Assembly (NCBI RefSeq): GCF_019049285.1
Contig: NZ_JAGMUL010000006.1
Location: 1 to 34,061 of the forward strand
Reading direction: 5' to 3'
Source: Streptomyces sp. AC550_RSS872
GTDB lineage: Bacteria; Actinomycetota; Actinomycetes; Streptomycetales; Streptomycetaceae
Length of the DNA: 34,061 nucleotides
The translations under genes were made by a program, and so were the position numbers. Positions 7,160 through 16,757 of this stretch are shown one piece after another; positions within the stretch are counted from its first letter, which is position 1, and the number at the start of each line of letters is the position of its first letter. The notes under the pieces were generated by a model. The model was not told the DNA's origin. It made no database searches and saw only the letters and a list, made by a program, of their open reading frames with translations.

Positions 7160-7924
7160 CTATCGGCCGTACGACTGCTCGTGCCGCTCGTCATACGACT
7201 TGTCGTACGGCTCACCGTCCACGAACTCCCTGGCCAGCCGCTGTCCGGCCCTCGTGGCGGCCGCCGCGTCCTCGAGGGGCGTCACCCGCGAGTCCTTGAA
7301 GACGATGTAGGTGACGCCGGAAGGCGTGCCGCCGCTGCGCGGATCGGGCGGGATGCCAAGGGCCTTGGCGGTGGCGTACGACGCCTCGCCGATGATGTCG
7401 TGCGGGCCGACGTCGCCGACGACCGCGTACCGCACCCGTCCTCGGTAGACGACGGCCACGACCGCACCACCGTGCACACCGTCGGCATCGTGGTCCCAGA
7501 TCGCGCTCGGGGTGGGTACGACGATGTACGGGAGGCGTTCGGCGTTCAAGTGACGGCCGTCGGACTGCTGATAGGCCGTCACGTGGGAGAAGTAGGGATC
7601 GGTACGGCGGTTGCAGTGTCCGGAGGGCCGCCCGTCGCAGTCGATGTCCATGTCCGCCTTCCAGAACACCGCGCCCCGCGCCCCGCAGATCGGGATCTTC
7701 GCGGGCGCTCGGCCGTCGCTCCGGTAGCGACCCCGGGAAACGGGGGCGCAGTTGCGCACCTTTGACAGCAGGTCGGCAGCGCTGACGTCGACATCGGCCT
7801 CGCGCCGCGCCTCGGACCCTTCGTCCGCTGCGGGTGGTGTGGGTGGTGTAGGTGGTGCGGTGGGTGTCGTCGGGGCGAGCAGAGCGGCGCCCGCCGCGAC
7901 CAGCGTCAGCGACTGGAAACGCAC
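7160..7924 (-). CDS. Secreted glycoside hydrolase family 75 chitosanase
   Basis: A 254-residue secreted protein with a short Sec-type signal (about residues 2-18, RFQSLTLVAAGAALLAP), a Thr/Pro-rich linker and a GH75 catalytic domain. The domain shows FWKADMDIDCDG, LPYIVVP and VGDVGPHDIIGEASYA. The Asp of GDVGP and the Glu of GEAS correspond to the catalytic acid pair region of fungal-type chitosanases. The enzyme would cleave beta-1,4-linked glucosamine in chitosan outside the cell. The GTG at 7922-7924 is chosen because it opens directly into the signal peptide, although the RBS is weak. The gene is separated by a 404-bp divergent region from a FnIII lipoprotein, with a palindrome resembling a DasR site there. 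Confidence 0.85.
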   Translation of the reverse strand: MRFQSLTLVAAGAALLAPTTPTAPPTPPTPPAADEGSEARREADVDVSAADLLSKVRNCAPVSRGRYRSDGRAPAKIPICGARGAVFWKADMDIDCDGRPSGHCNRRTDPYFSHVTAYQQSDGRHLNAERLPYIVVPTPSAIWDHDADGVHGGAVVAVVYRGRVRYAVVGDVGPHDIIGEASYATAKALGIPPDPRSGGTPSGVTYIVFKDSRVTPLEDAAAATRAGQRLAREFVDGEPYDKSYDERHEQSYGR

Positions 7925-8026
7925 GATAAGGAACCCTCTCGGCGGGGACACTGACGGACACCGATGGGGCTGGCGAAAATCAGCCCAAACTGGTGCCATT
8001 CCTATCATGTTGCCACCAGCGGGCCT

Positions 8027-8218
8027 CTACGGTGCGCATCCGGGCGACACGGAGACGTCCCCGAACTTCCGCCAGGGGCCGGGGGTCTGGGTCCGTGACG
8101 GTCCCGGCTCCCCGGCCACCCGCGTCCGGCGCGGGTTCAGCGACGACAGCGGGGCCCGCGCACGGGGCATGAACTCCCTGGAACTCATGGAGAGTTCAGC
8201 CGTGAGGAGCTTCAGCAT
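8027..8218 (-). CDS. Possible small protein of unknown function
   Basis: A 63-codon open frame from an ATG at 8216-8218 with GGAG eight bases upstream. Its third codon positions are strongly G/C, which favours coding. The product is basic and proline-rich with a C-terminal VSPGCAP. No signal peptide, membrane segment or known domain is seen. It lies in the otherwise empty 404-bp gap between the chitosanase and the FnIII lipoprotein, on the chitosanase strand and 102 bases upstream of it, so it could be a leader gene, a relic or chance. Confidence 0.3.
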   Translation of the reverse strand: MLKLLTAELSMSSREFMPRARAPLSSLNPRRTRVAGEPGPSRTQTPGPWRKFGDVSVSPGCAP

Positions 8219-8281
8219 ACGTAGCGCTCCGGACGGCTCACCAACGACCGCCCTCTTGATGTGATCGCGCCAGCCAGCCAT

Positions 8282-8297
8282 ATTGGTCCGGACCATT
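8282..8297. promoter_or_regulatory. DasR-like palindrome upstream of the FnIII lipoprotein
   Basis: TGGTCCGGACCA (8284-8295) is a perfect 12-bp palindrome. It matches the Streptomyces DasR responsive-element core TGGTCTAGACCA at ten of twelve positions, differing only in the centre. The site ends 33 bases before the lipoprotein start and lies in the region shared with a chitosanase gene. DasR controls aminosugar and chitin genes, so a link is plausible, but another GntR-family protein could also bind it. Confidence 0.4.
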
Positions 8298-8328
8298 GCC
8301 GCGAGGCCGCCCCCGGGGAGGCAGAGTC

Positions 8329-9306
8329 GTGCGACGCGTTCTGGTACTCGTTTCCGCCCTCTGCGCGGTGCTCGCCCTGCTCTCGTCCTGCGCGTGGGGC
8401 GACCCGGACGGGAACGGCGGCCGGCCGCCGGGGGCGCCCACTGGTGTCACGGCCGACGCGGGCAGTGCGACCAGCGTGCACGTCATGTGGAACGCGGTCA
8501 CCACGGACCGCGGCGTTCGCGTCTACGAGGTATATCGGGGCCCCACAAAGATCAAGGAAGTGCCTGGTTCCGCACACATGGTGGATGTCACCATGCTCAA
8601 GCCCTCCACCACCTATTCCTTCACCGTGCGGGCCCGTGACGAGGACGGGCGTCTCGGGCCGCCGAGCAGACAGGTCCGGGCCACCACCCCCGCCGCGGTG
8701 GCCGACGACCGCTCGGCTCCGACGCGCCCGGGGAAGGCCACCGGCCGCGCGGTGGGCAGCCGGACGGTTCAGCTGTCCTGGTCGAAGGCCATGGACGACC
8801 GGGACGTGGTGTCGTACGACATCCATCAGGGCGATGCAAAGATCCACAGTGTGGGCGGCAACCAGACGGCGACCGTGGTCACCGGACTCCGTTCGGGCAC
8901 GCGCTACTCGTTCACCGTCCGGGCCCGCGACGCGGCCGACAACGTCTCACCGGCCACGGCGGCTGTCCGCATCACCACACCCGGCACCGACGACGGCCGC
9001 GGCACCGCGCCGACCGGCTTCAGGGCCACGACCCACGAGGCGGACGGCGCGTACTACCTCGACCTGAGCTGGGTGCCGCCGCGGACGGACGGCGTCGTCA
9101 CGGAGTACGAGGTCCGCCTGGACGGCCGTACGGCGACCTCGCTGGTGTACGGCGGAACCGCGCCGCGCGAGCGGGCCTCGTACAGCTTTTACCTGGGCCC
9201 GGACTCCGGGGTCGGTCACCGGGTCCGGATCCGGGGCAGACTACCGGACGGCACCTGGGGCGGCTTCTCGGCGGAGCGGACGGTGACGACCGGCGCGCAG
9301 GACTGA
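8329..9306 (+). CDS. Lipoprotein with three fibronectin type III domains
   Basis: A 325-residue exported protein. Residues 1-20 form a signal with lipobox LLSSC. Three FnIII-like repeats follow. The first two show the conserved Trp (VHVMWNAV, VQLSWSKA) and the YSFTVRARD strand motif, and the third is more divergent (LDLSWVPP...RVRIRGR). No catalytic domain is present, so it probably acts as a surface spacer or carbohydrate/protein-binding module. The start is the GTG at 8329, chosen over an upstream in-frame ATG because GGGGAGG lies nine bases before it and the signal starts immediately. A DasR-like palindrome lies just upstream, and the divergent neighbour is a chitosanase, which hints at a role in polymer use. 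Confidence 0.85.
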   Translation: MRRVLVLVSALCAVLALLSSCAWGDPDGNGGRPPGAPTGVTADAGSATSVHVMWNAVTTDRGVRVYEVYRGPTKIKEVPGSAHMVDVTMLKPSTTYSFTVRARDEDGRLGPPSRQVRATTPAAVADDRSAPTRPGKATGRAVGSRTVQLSWSKAMDDRDVVSYDIHQGDAKIHSVGGNQTATVVTGLRSGTRYSFTVRARDAADNVSPATAAVRITTPGTDDGRGTAPTGFRATTHEADGAYYLDLSWVPPRTDGVVTEYEVRLDGRTATSLVYGGTAPRERASYSFYLGPDSGVGHRVRIRGRLPDGTWGGFSAERTVTTGAQD

Positions 9307-9349
9307 CGAGCCGTCCGGTGTCCCCCGGATGCAGCAACGTGTCACCTGA

Positions 9350-9383
9350 CCGGGTCCGGTCCGCATGCGGGTCGGACCCCGGG
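9350..9383 (+). terminator. Inverted-repeat hairpin after the FnIII lipoprotein
   Basis: GGGTCCG and CGGACCC flank the 10-bp palindrome CCGCATGCGG, giving a strong nested hairpin about 45 bases after the lipoprotein stop. There is no T-tract. It could be a terminator or a processing or stability element. Confidence 0.45.
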
Positions 9384-9473
9384 CGCGTTGGCTGCCCCTG
9401 AGGCAGCACGGGCGTTCCCGACCCTCGGCGGCGCAACGGACGTACCGCCAACCGTGCCGCCGGAGGGCATTCC

Positions 9474-10010
9474 ATGCGCAATTCATCGCTATTCCTCCGC
9501 TCGGGCCTGACCGTGGCAGCCGCCTCTCTTCCCTTCGTCGTGGCCGCGGGTTCGGCCGCCGCGGTCTCGGGGATCTCCGTGAGCACCACCGGGTCCACGG
9601 TCTCCGTCACGACCAGCGCGTGCAGCAACGTCAACGGCAGCTGGGGCACCGCTTCCCTGCTCAACAGCCGCCAGGCGAACTTCGCCCAGGGGCGCCAGGT
9701 CTCCCTGTCGGGGACGAGCGCCCTTCAGTCCGCGGCCTGGTCCGGCGTGAGCCCGGGCACGTACACCGTCATCGTCCAGTGCTCCAACGGCACGACGGCG
9801 GGAACCCAGTCGGTCATCGTCTCGGGCCCCTCCCCCACCCGCACGATCTCCACCACGGCCTCGCCGTCACGCGGTGTCATGGGCGGCATGGGCGGAGGCA
9901 CGAAGGACTACGGCACGCTCACGCTGGTGGGCGGCGGTGCCCTGGTGGGCGCGGGGGTCCTGGCCACGGCCTGGTTCCTGCGCCGCAAGTCGAAGCCGTA
10001 CCGCCTCTGA
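9474..10010 (+). CDS. Secreted, membrane-anchored surface protein of unknown function
   Basis: A 178-residue protein with a Sec signal (about residues 1-30, ending ...AAGSAAA), a Ser/Thr-rich extracellular region with two cysteines (TSACSN and VQCSNG), a glycine-rich linker (MGGMGGGTK) and a C-terminal membrane helix (LVGGGALVGAGVLATAWFL) followed by RRKSKPYRL. This design resembles Streptomyces cell-surface proteins anchored by a C-terminal helix. There is no LPxTG sortase motif. The two cysteines could form a disulfide in an Ig-like domain. The ATG at 9474 has GGAGGG eight bases upstream. It stands alone between a hairpin and a convergent PadR gene. Function is not assigned. Confidence 0.8.
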   Translation: MRNSSLFLRSGLTVAAASLPFVVAAGSAAAVSGISVSTTGSTVSVTTSACSNVNGSWGTASLLNSRQANFAQGRQVSLSGTSALQSAAWSGVSPGTYTVIVQCSNGTTAGTQSVIVSGPSPTRTISTTASPSRGVMGGMGGGTKDYGTLTLVGGGALVGAGVLATAWFLRRKSKPYRL

Positions 10011-10018
10011 GAACCCCC

Positions 10019-10073
10019 CGGAGTCACATCGCCTCCTCCGCAGGCCCCTCGGAGTCATATCGCCTCGGAGGCC
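10019..10073 (+). repeat. Imperfect ~30-bp direct duplication
   Basis: CGGAGTCACATCGCCTC and CGGAGTCATATCGCCTC recur about 30 bases apart, each followed by GCAGGCCCCT or GGAGGCCCCT, in the gap between two convergent genes. It is probably a local duplication. Confidence 0.6.
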
Positions 10074-10080
10074 CCTCGGC

Positions 10081-10632
10081 TCACGCCCTCTCGTGCCCCG
10101 GCAGTTCCGCGAACTCCTCCAGCGCGCGCGAGAGCCACTGCGTCCAGAAGGTCTCCAGATCGATGCCGGCCCGCAGCACCAGATGCCGCAGCCGGTCCTG
10201 GGAACTGTCCTTGCCGGGCGGGAAGTCGCGCTTCTCGATCTCCTCGTACTCGGCCAACTGCCGCTGGTGGAGGTCGAGATGGCGGCGCAGGTCGGCCTCG
10301 ATGCCGTCGGTCCCCACCACCGCCGCGGCCCGCATCCGCAGCAGCAGCGTGTCGCGGTGGGGCTTCGGGTCCTGGGACGCGGCGGTCCAGCGGGCGAGTT
10401 CGGCACGGCCCGCGGGCAGGACCTCGTAGCTCTTCTTCTGCCCACGGGCCGGCTGCCGGCTCGGCAGGGTGCGGATGAACCCGTCGGCCTCCAGTTTTCC
10501 CAGCTCGCGATAGATCTGCTGGTGCGTCGCCGACCAGAAGTACCCGATCGACCTGTCGAAGCGACGGGTCAGCTCCAGCCCGGAGGACGGCTTTTCGACC
10601 AGGGCGGTGAGGATCGCGTGCGGGAGTGACAT
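10081..10632 (-). CDS. PadR-family transcriptional regulator
   Basis: A 183-residue PadR-type winged-helix regulator. Its N-terminus (MSLPHAILTALVEKPSSGLEL) and the block IGYFWSATHQQIYRELGKLE are the diagnostic PadR DNA-binding domain. The C-terminal half is the helical dimerisation domain (family Vir-like C-term). Such proteins usually repress their own operon and release DNA on binding a small aromatic or toxic molecule. The gene is 31 bases downstream of fadH on the same strand, so the two form an operon. The ATG at 10632 has GGATGAG just upstream. A 14-bp palindrome upstream of fadH (12739-12752) is the likely operator. Confidence 0.9.
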   Translation of the reverse strand: MSLPHAILTALVEKPSSGLELTRRFDRSIGYFWSATHQQIYRELGKLEADGFIRTLPSRQPARGQKKSYEVLPAGRAELARWTAASQDPKPHRDTLLLRMRAAAVVGTDGIEADLRRHLDLHQRQLAEYEEIEKRDFPPGKDSSQDRLRHLVLRAGIDLETFWTQWLSRALEEFAELPGHERA

Positions 10633-10663
10633 GGGCTCATCCTAGGGACGCGTCCGCGCGCCC

Positions 10664-12706
<2,043 letters not shown>

Positions 12707-12738
12707 CTACGTAGTTGTAGAGGACCGGAGAGCCTTTA

Positions 12739-12752
12739 TGCAACTAGTTGCA
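12739..12752. promoter_or_regulatory. 14-bp palindrome upstream of the fadH-padR operon
   Basis: TGCAACTAGTTGCA is a perfect palindrome 59 bases upstream of the fadH start. A related element, CTACGTAG (12707-12714), lies between it and the gene. The core CAACTAGTTG nearly repeats upstream of the other PadR gene (25758-25767), so both may be PadR-type operators. Confidence 0.55.
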
Positions 12753-12797
12753 CAACTGGGAGGGGGTGACACGGGCCACTGTCGCCTCGGGCGAGTG

Positions 12798-12864
12798 GGC
12801 GGCTGCGGGTCGGGAGTGGTTGCTCGCGCAGTTCCCCGCGCCCCTAAAGGGACCCGCAGCCGCC
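12798..12864 (-). repeat. Long hairpin enclosing a dispersed Streptomyces repeat
   Basis: GGCGGCTGCGGGTC (12798-12811) and its exact complement (12851-12864) form a 14-bp stem. The loop contains CTCGCGCAGTTCCCCGCGCC (12823-12842) followed by CCTAAAGGG, a string I know as very frequent between Streptomyces genes. It lies just after the end of a minus-strand gene, so it may act as a terminator. Confidence 0.65.
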
Positions 12865-12897
12865 ACACATCCGTCACCCACCCCCACAGACGGCGAG

Positions 12898-13278
12898 TCA
12901 CATCGGGCCGGGGCGGCTCTCCAGCACCACGTGCAGCTCGCGTTCCTGGTCGCCCGAGGCCGAGGCGAGATCGTGGACCGTGAACAGGGAGTCCAGCGTC
13001 GTACGGAGCCGTTCGATGGCCCAGTAGCCGCCCTGTGCGTCGGCCTCGACGGACGACGACAGCCGGGCGGGAGGCGGGCACTCCTGCGCGTCGGTGACCT
13101 CGAACGTGCCGAGCCACACCATCGGGCGCGTCTCGTGGAGCTGCTGCGGCACGTCCTCGGGACCCCGGTCGGACTCGAAGCACGCGCACAGCGCGTCGAA
13201 CACGATCCGGGCGTCTTCCTTGTTGCATCCGCTGATCTCGACGGAGACGGGTTCCTCGTGCGTTCGTTCACGGTCCAT
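12898..13278 (-). CDS. Conserved hypothetical protein
   Basis: A 126-residue acidic, soluble protein with no signal or membrane segment. The ATG at 13276-13278 is chosen because GAGAGGAGCG lies just upstream. The first half (VSVEISGCNKEDARIVFDAL) reads like an alternating strand-helix fold with a Cys. No catalytic motif or known domain is recognised. It looks like a Streptomyces-restricted small protein. It stands alone, about 135 bases from the secreted protein gene upstream on the same strand, with a long hairpin after its stop. Confidence 0.65.
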   Translation of the reverse strand: MDRERTHEEPVSVEISGCNKEDARIVFDALCACFESDRGPEDVPQQLHETRPMVWLGTFEVTDAQECPPPARLSSSVEADAQGGYWAIERLRTTLDSLFTVHDLASASGDQERELHVVLESRPGPM

Positions 13279-13413
13279 CGTGATCGCTCCTCTCGTGGCC
13301 GCACCGCGGTACCACGGGTAGCCCGCGGAACCGGACCCCAACCCAAGAAAAGCACCACCGGCAGCCGAGCACTACCGGCGGAGCCGAGCCGTCCGCGCCT
13401 CAGCGTTCCGTGA

Positions 13414-14286
13414 TCAGCTCCTGGTGAACCGGTACGTCTTGCTGTCCGTCAGCACACAGAAGCCAGGCGAGATGACGATCACGCGCAGCGTGCCCGTACG
13501 CCGGTCGTAGTCGATGCCCTCCGTCTCGAAGTCGCCCGAGCAGGAGCTGCGCAGCGGAAGCTGCCGCAGGGCCGTGACATGGCCGGTCACATCGGAGGCG
13601 CCCGGCTCGGCGGAGAGGTCGATCCGCAGCAGCGGCTTGGTCATGCCGAAGAGGGTTCCGGCGGGGTCGTCGGAGGAGCACAGCAGGGTCGTGGCGCTGA
13701 GGAAGTCGCAGCCCTGGACGTCGCGTACGGCGTGGTCCAGCCGGATGCTGGAGGTCCAGGGGAGGTTCGCCGAGGGTGATGTGGCGGGGTTGACGCCGGG
13801 GGTCGGGTGGACCAGCAGGCGGGTCATGGTGCCCCACTCGCCCGACACCATCCACTGGCCGCCGGGCGTCACGGCGGCGAAGGAGTTGTTGAGGGCCTCC
13901 CCGGCGCCCAGCGTGTGGACGTACTCGGCCCAGGTCCCGTCCGGCGCCTGCACCCGGAACATCTTCGCGGTGCCCGAGTCCGCCTGGTACGGCTCGATGT
14001 AGTAGCCGTTGTAGGAGGCGTCGGGGTCACCCACGTGGTTCCAGCCGCGGCTGCTGACCGAGACGGGGATGGTGCCGATGCCCGTGTAACGGTTGGGGCT
14101 GTTCGCCGGGACCTCGACCGAGGCGAGGCCCTGGCTCTCGGTCAGCGGGTCGGCGCGGTCGGAGCCCACCTCCGTCCAGGTGTCGGCGGCCTGCGCGGGC
14201 GTCGCGGTGGACAGCACGGCGGCGGAGGCAAGGGCGACGAGGCCGGTGAGAGCAGCGTGACAACGTTGCCGGGCGCGCAGGGCCAT
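13414..14286 (-). CDS. Secreted protein of unknown function
   Basis: A 290-residue secreted protein. A Sec signal spans about residues 1-34 and ends at the cleavage site AQA-ADTW. The mature part is rich in beta-strand-like segments with repeated glycine and aspartate turns (GGQWMVSGEWGTM, RIDLSAEPG, EGIDYDRRTG), which suggests a beta-propeller-like fold. Four cysteines (DVQGCDF, LLCSS, SSCSG, FCVL) could form disulfides. No catalytic motif is recognised. The ATG at 14284-14286 is chosen because AAGGAG lies eight bases upstream and the signal starts there. It is divergent from the PAS-GAF phosphatase gene, and the roughly 270-bp gap should hold both promoters. Confidence 0.8.
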   Translation of the reverse strand: MALRARQRCHAALTGLVALASAAVLSTATPAQAADTWTEVGSDRADPLTESQGLASVEVPANSPNRYTGIGTIPVSVSSRGWNHVGDPDASYNGYYIEPYQADSGTAKMFRVQAPDGTWAEYVHTLGAGEALNNSFAAVTPGGQWMVSGEWGTMTRLLVHPTPGVNPATSPSANLPWTSSIRLDHAVRDVQGCDFLSATTLLCSSDDPAGTLFGMTKPLLRIDLSAEPGASDVTGHVTALRQLPLRSSCSGDFETEGIDYDRRTGTLRVIVISPGFCVLTDSKTYRFTRS

Positions 14287-14554
14287 GGAGCGACTCCTTG
14301 GGGGGTGGGTGCGTGTCGGCGGACAGTTTGACGGGCCGCCATAGTCATGTACAGGCCAAGCGGAGGAACCTGTGCTGTCTGTTCGGCCACAGTCGTCCGC
14401 CCACGTGATGACTTCGCCGTACGCCCGCCCTCGTGTTGAGGGATGGTGGAGGAGAACGACCAAGGGGGCCCGGAGACGGTTGAACGCGGTAGAACAAGGG
14501 GAGTCGGCACGGGGGAACGGCGTGCCGCGAAACTGGGCGAAGGCGGTGCGTGGG

Positions 14555-16633
14555 ATGTGTGCAGCCGAACCTCCCGTGGCCGAGGGCGACGAGCCCGTGC
14601 GCGGGCCGGTAGGGCCGAGCGGGCTGCTCGACGTGCTGGGCGTGGCCTCCGTGGTGCTGGACACCGAGGGGCGCATCGTGCTGTGGAGCCCCCAGGCGGA
14701 GGAGCTGTTCGGCTACTCGGCGCAGGACGCGCTGGGCGAGTACGCGGCGCGGATCATGGTCCACGAGCAGTACCTGGACCTGGTCGTCAAGCTGTTCGCC
14801 GACGTCATGGAGACCGGTGAGGGCTGGGCCGGGGCGTTCCCGATCCGGCGCAAGGACGGCAGCACACGGCTGGTGGAGTTCCGCAACATGCGGCTGCTGG
14901 ACGACGAGGGGGACGTGTACGCCCTGGGCCTGTGCGCCGACCAGACGACGGTCCGCCAGGTGGAGCGGGACGTCGCCCTGTCGACGCGGACGATCGCGCA
15001 GGCGCCGATCGGCCTGGCCGTCCTGGACACCGAGCTGCGGTACGTCTCGGTGAACGAGGCGCTGACGCAGCTCAACGGCATCTCCGCCGAGGACCATCTC
15101 GGCCGTACGCCGCGTGAGCTGCTGCCGGACGTCGACGCCGACGCCATCGAAGGGGCCCTGCGCGAGGTGCTGCGGACCGGTGATCCGCTCATCAACCAGC
15201 GCATCGTGGGCCGCACCCCGGCCGATCCGGACCGGGAGCACTTCTGGTCCATCTCCCTCTACCGGCTGGAGGACACGACCGGCACCGTGCTCGGCGTCGC
15301 CGGTATGGTCGTCGACATCACCGAGCAGCACCAGGCCGCGGTGGAGGCTGAGACGGCACGGCGGCGCCTGGCCCTCATCGCCGACGCCTCCGCCCGGATC
15401 GGCACGACCCTGGAGCTGGACCGCACGGCACGCGAGCTGGCCGACGTCGCCGTGCCGGAGCTCGCCGACGTGGCCGCCGTGGATCTGCTGGAAGCCGTGG
15501 TGGAGGGCAGACGCAGCAGCCTCGGCCCCGCGGAATCGGCGGTGATCCGTGCCCTTGCCGTCCGCGCGGCACACGACACGGAGGCCCTCGATGCCGCCGA
15601 CCAGCCGGGCCAGGTCGCCCGCTACGGCGCGGACCGCCTGGTCACCGAGTGCGTACGCACCGCCAGTCCGGTCCTGGTGACGCACGTCGAGGAGAAGGAC
15701 TTGCCGCGTATCGCCCGCTCCCCCGAGGCCGCCGTCCAGCTGGGCCGCGCGGGCGTCCACTCCTATCTGGCGGTGCCGCTGATCGCGCGCGGCGAGGTGC
15801 TCGGCGCCCTGGACCTCAAGCGCACCCGCAATCCGCTGCCGTTCAGCGAGGACGACCTGCTGCTCGCCCGTGAGCTGGCGGCCCGCGCTGCCGTGCAGAT
15901 CGACAACGCCCGCTGGTACCAGAACGCCCGCGACACCGCCCTCACCCTCCAGCGCAGCCTGCTGCCCAGCCATCCGCCGGTGACCGGCGGCTTGGAGGTC
16001 GCCTCCCGCTACCAGCCCGCGGGCGCCAGCGCCGAGGTCGGCGGGGACTGGTTCGACGTGATTCCGCTGGAGGGCGACAAGACCGCGCTCGTCGTGGGCG
16101 ACGTCATGGGCAGCGGCATCGACGCCGCCACGACGATGGGCCGGCTGCGCACCGCGACCCACACACTGGCCTCCCTCGACCTCGAACCGACCCGGCTCCT
16201 GGAGCACCTCGACAAGATCACCGAGGGCCTCGACCACTCCATCGCCACCTGCGTCTACGCCATCCACGACCCGCGACTGCGCCAGTGCCGGATCGCCAAC
16301 GCCGGGCACCTGCCACCCGTCCGCCTCCGCCCCGGCCACGCCCCGGAACTCCTCGAACTGCCCACCGGCGTACCGCTGGGCGTGGGCGGAGTTCCGTTCT
16401 CCACGACGACGATCGACCTCGAACCCGGTGACCGCCTCGTCTTCTACACCGACGGACTGGTCGAGACCCGCCAGCACCCGCTCGACGAACGCCTGGCCGC
16501 GCTGCTCGAACTCCTCGACGGCCCCGACCGCCCGCTGGAGGAGGTCTGCGACCTCCTGCTGCGCACCCTGCACCGGCCCGAGAACGCCGATGACGTGGCG
16601 CTGCTCATCGCCCGTGTGCTGACGCCCGGTTGA
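14555..16633 (+). CDS. PAS-PAS-GAF-PP2C (SpoIIE-type) serine phosphatase
   Basis: About 692 residues. Two PAS domains come first (about residues 20-140, with LDTEGRIVLWSPQAEELFGY, and 155-280, with LDTELRYVSVNEALTQLNGI). A GAF domain follows (about 300-450) and then a SpoIIE/RsbU-type PP2C domain. The phosphatase motifs are GGDWFDV, VGDVMGSGIDAA, NAGHLPP, VFYTDGLVE and DDVALLI, which supply the metal-binding aspartates. Such proteins dephosphorylate anti-anti-sigma factors and so set alternative sigma-factor activity in response to a small ligand or redox signal. There is no C-terminal anti-sigma kinase domain, unlike many Streptomyces relatives. The frame is open from 14372, but codons before about 14555 lack coding bias, so the ATG at 14555 is preferred. 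Confidence 0.88.
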   Translation: MCAAEPPVAEGDEPVRGPVGPSGLLDVLGVASVVLDTEGRIVLWSPQAEELFGYSAQDALGEYAARIMVHEQYLDLVVKLFADVMETGEGWAGAFPIRRKDGSTRLVEFRNMRLLDDEGDVYALGLCADQTTVRQVERDVALSTRTIAQAPIGLAVLDTELRYVSVNEALTQLNGISAEDHLGRTPRELLPDVDADAIEGALREVLRTGDPLINQRIVGRTPADPDREHFWSISLYRLEDTTGTVLGVAGMVVDITEQHQAAVEAETARRRLALIADASARIGTTLELDRTARELADVAVPELADVAAVDLLEAVVEGRRSSLGPAESAVIRALAVRAAHDTEALDAADQPGQVARYGADRLVTECVRTASPVLVTHVEEKDLPRIARSPEAAVQLGRAGVHSYLAVPLIARGEVLGALDLKRTRNPLPFSEDDLLLARELAARAAVQIDNARWYQNARDTALTLQRSLLPSHPPVTGGLEVASRYQPAGASAEVGGDWFDVIPLEGDKTALVVGDVMGSGIDAATTMGRLRTATHTLASLDLEPTRLLEHLDKITEGLDHSIATCVYAIHDPRLRQCRIANAGHLPPVRLRPGHAPELLELPTGVPLGVGGVPFSTTTIDLEPGDRLVFYTDGLVETRQHPLDERLAALLELLDGPDRPLEEVCDLLLRTLHRPENADDVALLIARVLTPG

Positions 16634-16757
16634 TGGGGGCGGGGGCCGGGGAGCGGGGTCCGGTCCCCGGAGAGCCCTTCGAAGAGCGGTGCGTCTGCCT
16701 CCTAGGGGGTGTTTTGCGAGGGTGCGTGCCGGGCGCCGTGGGTGCTGTGCGGGACTT

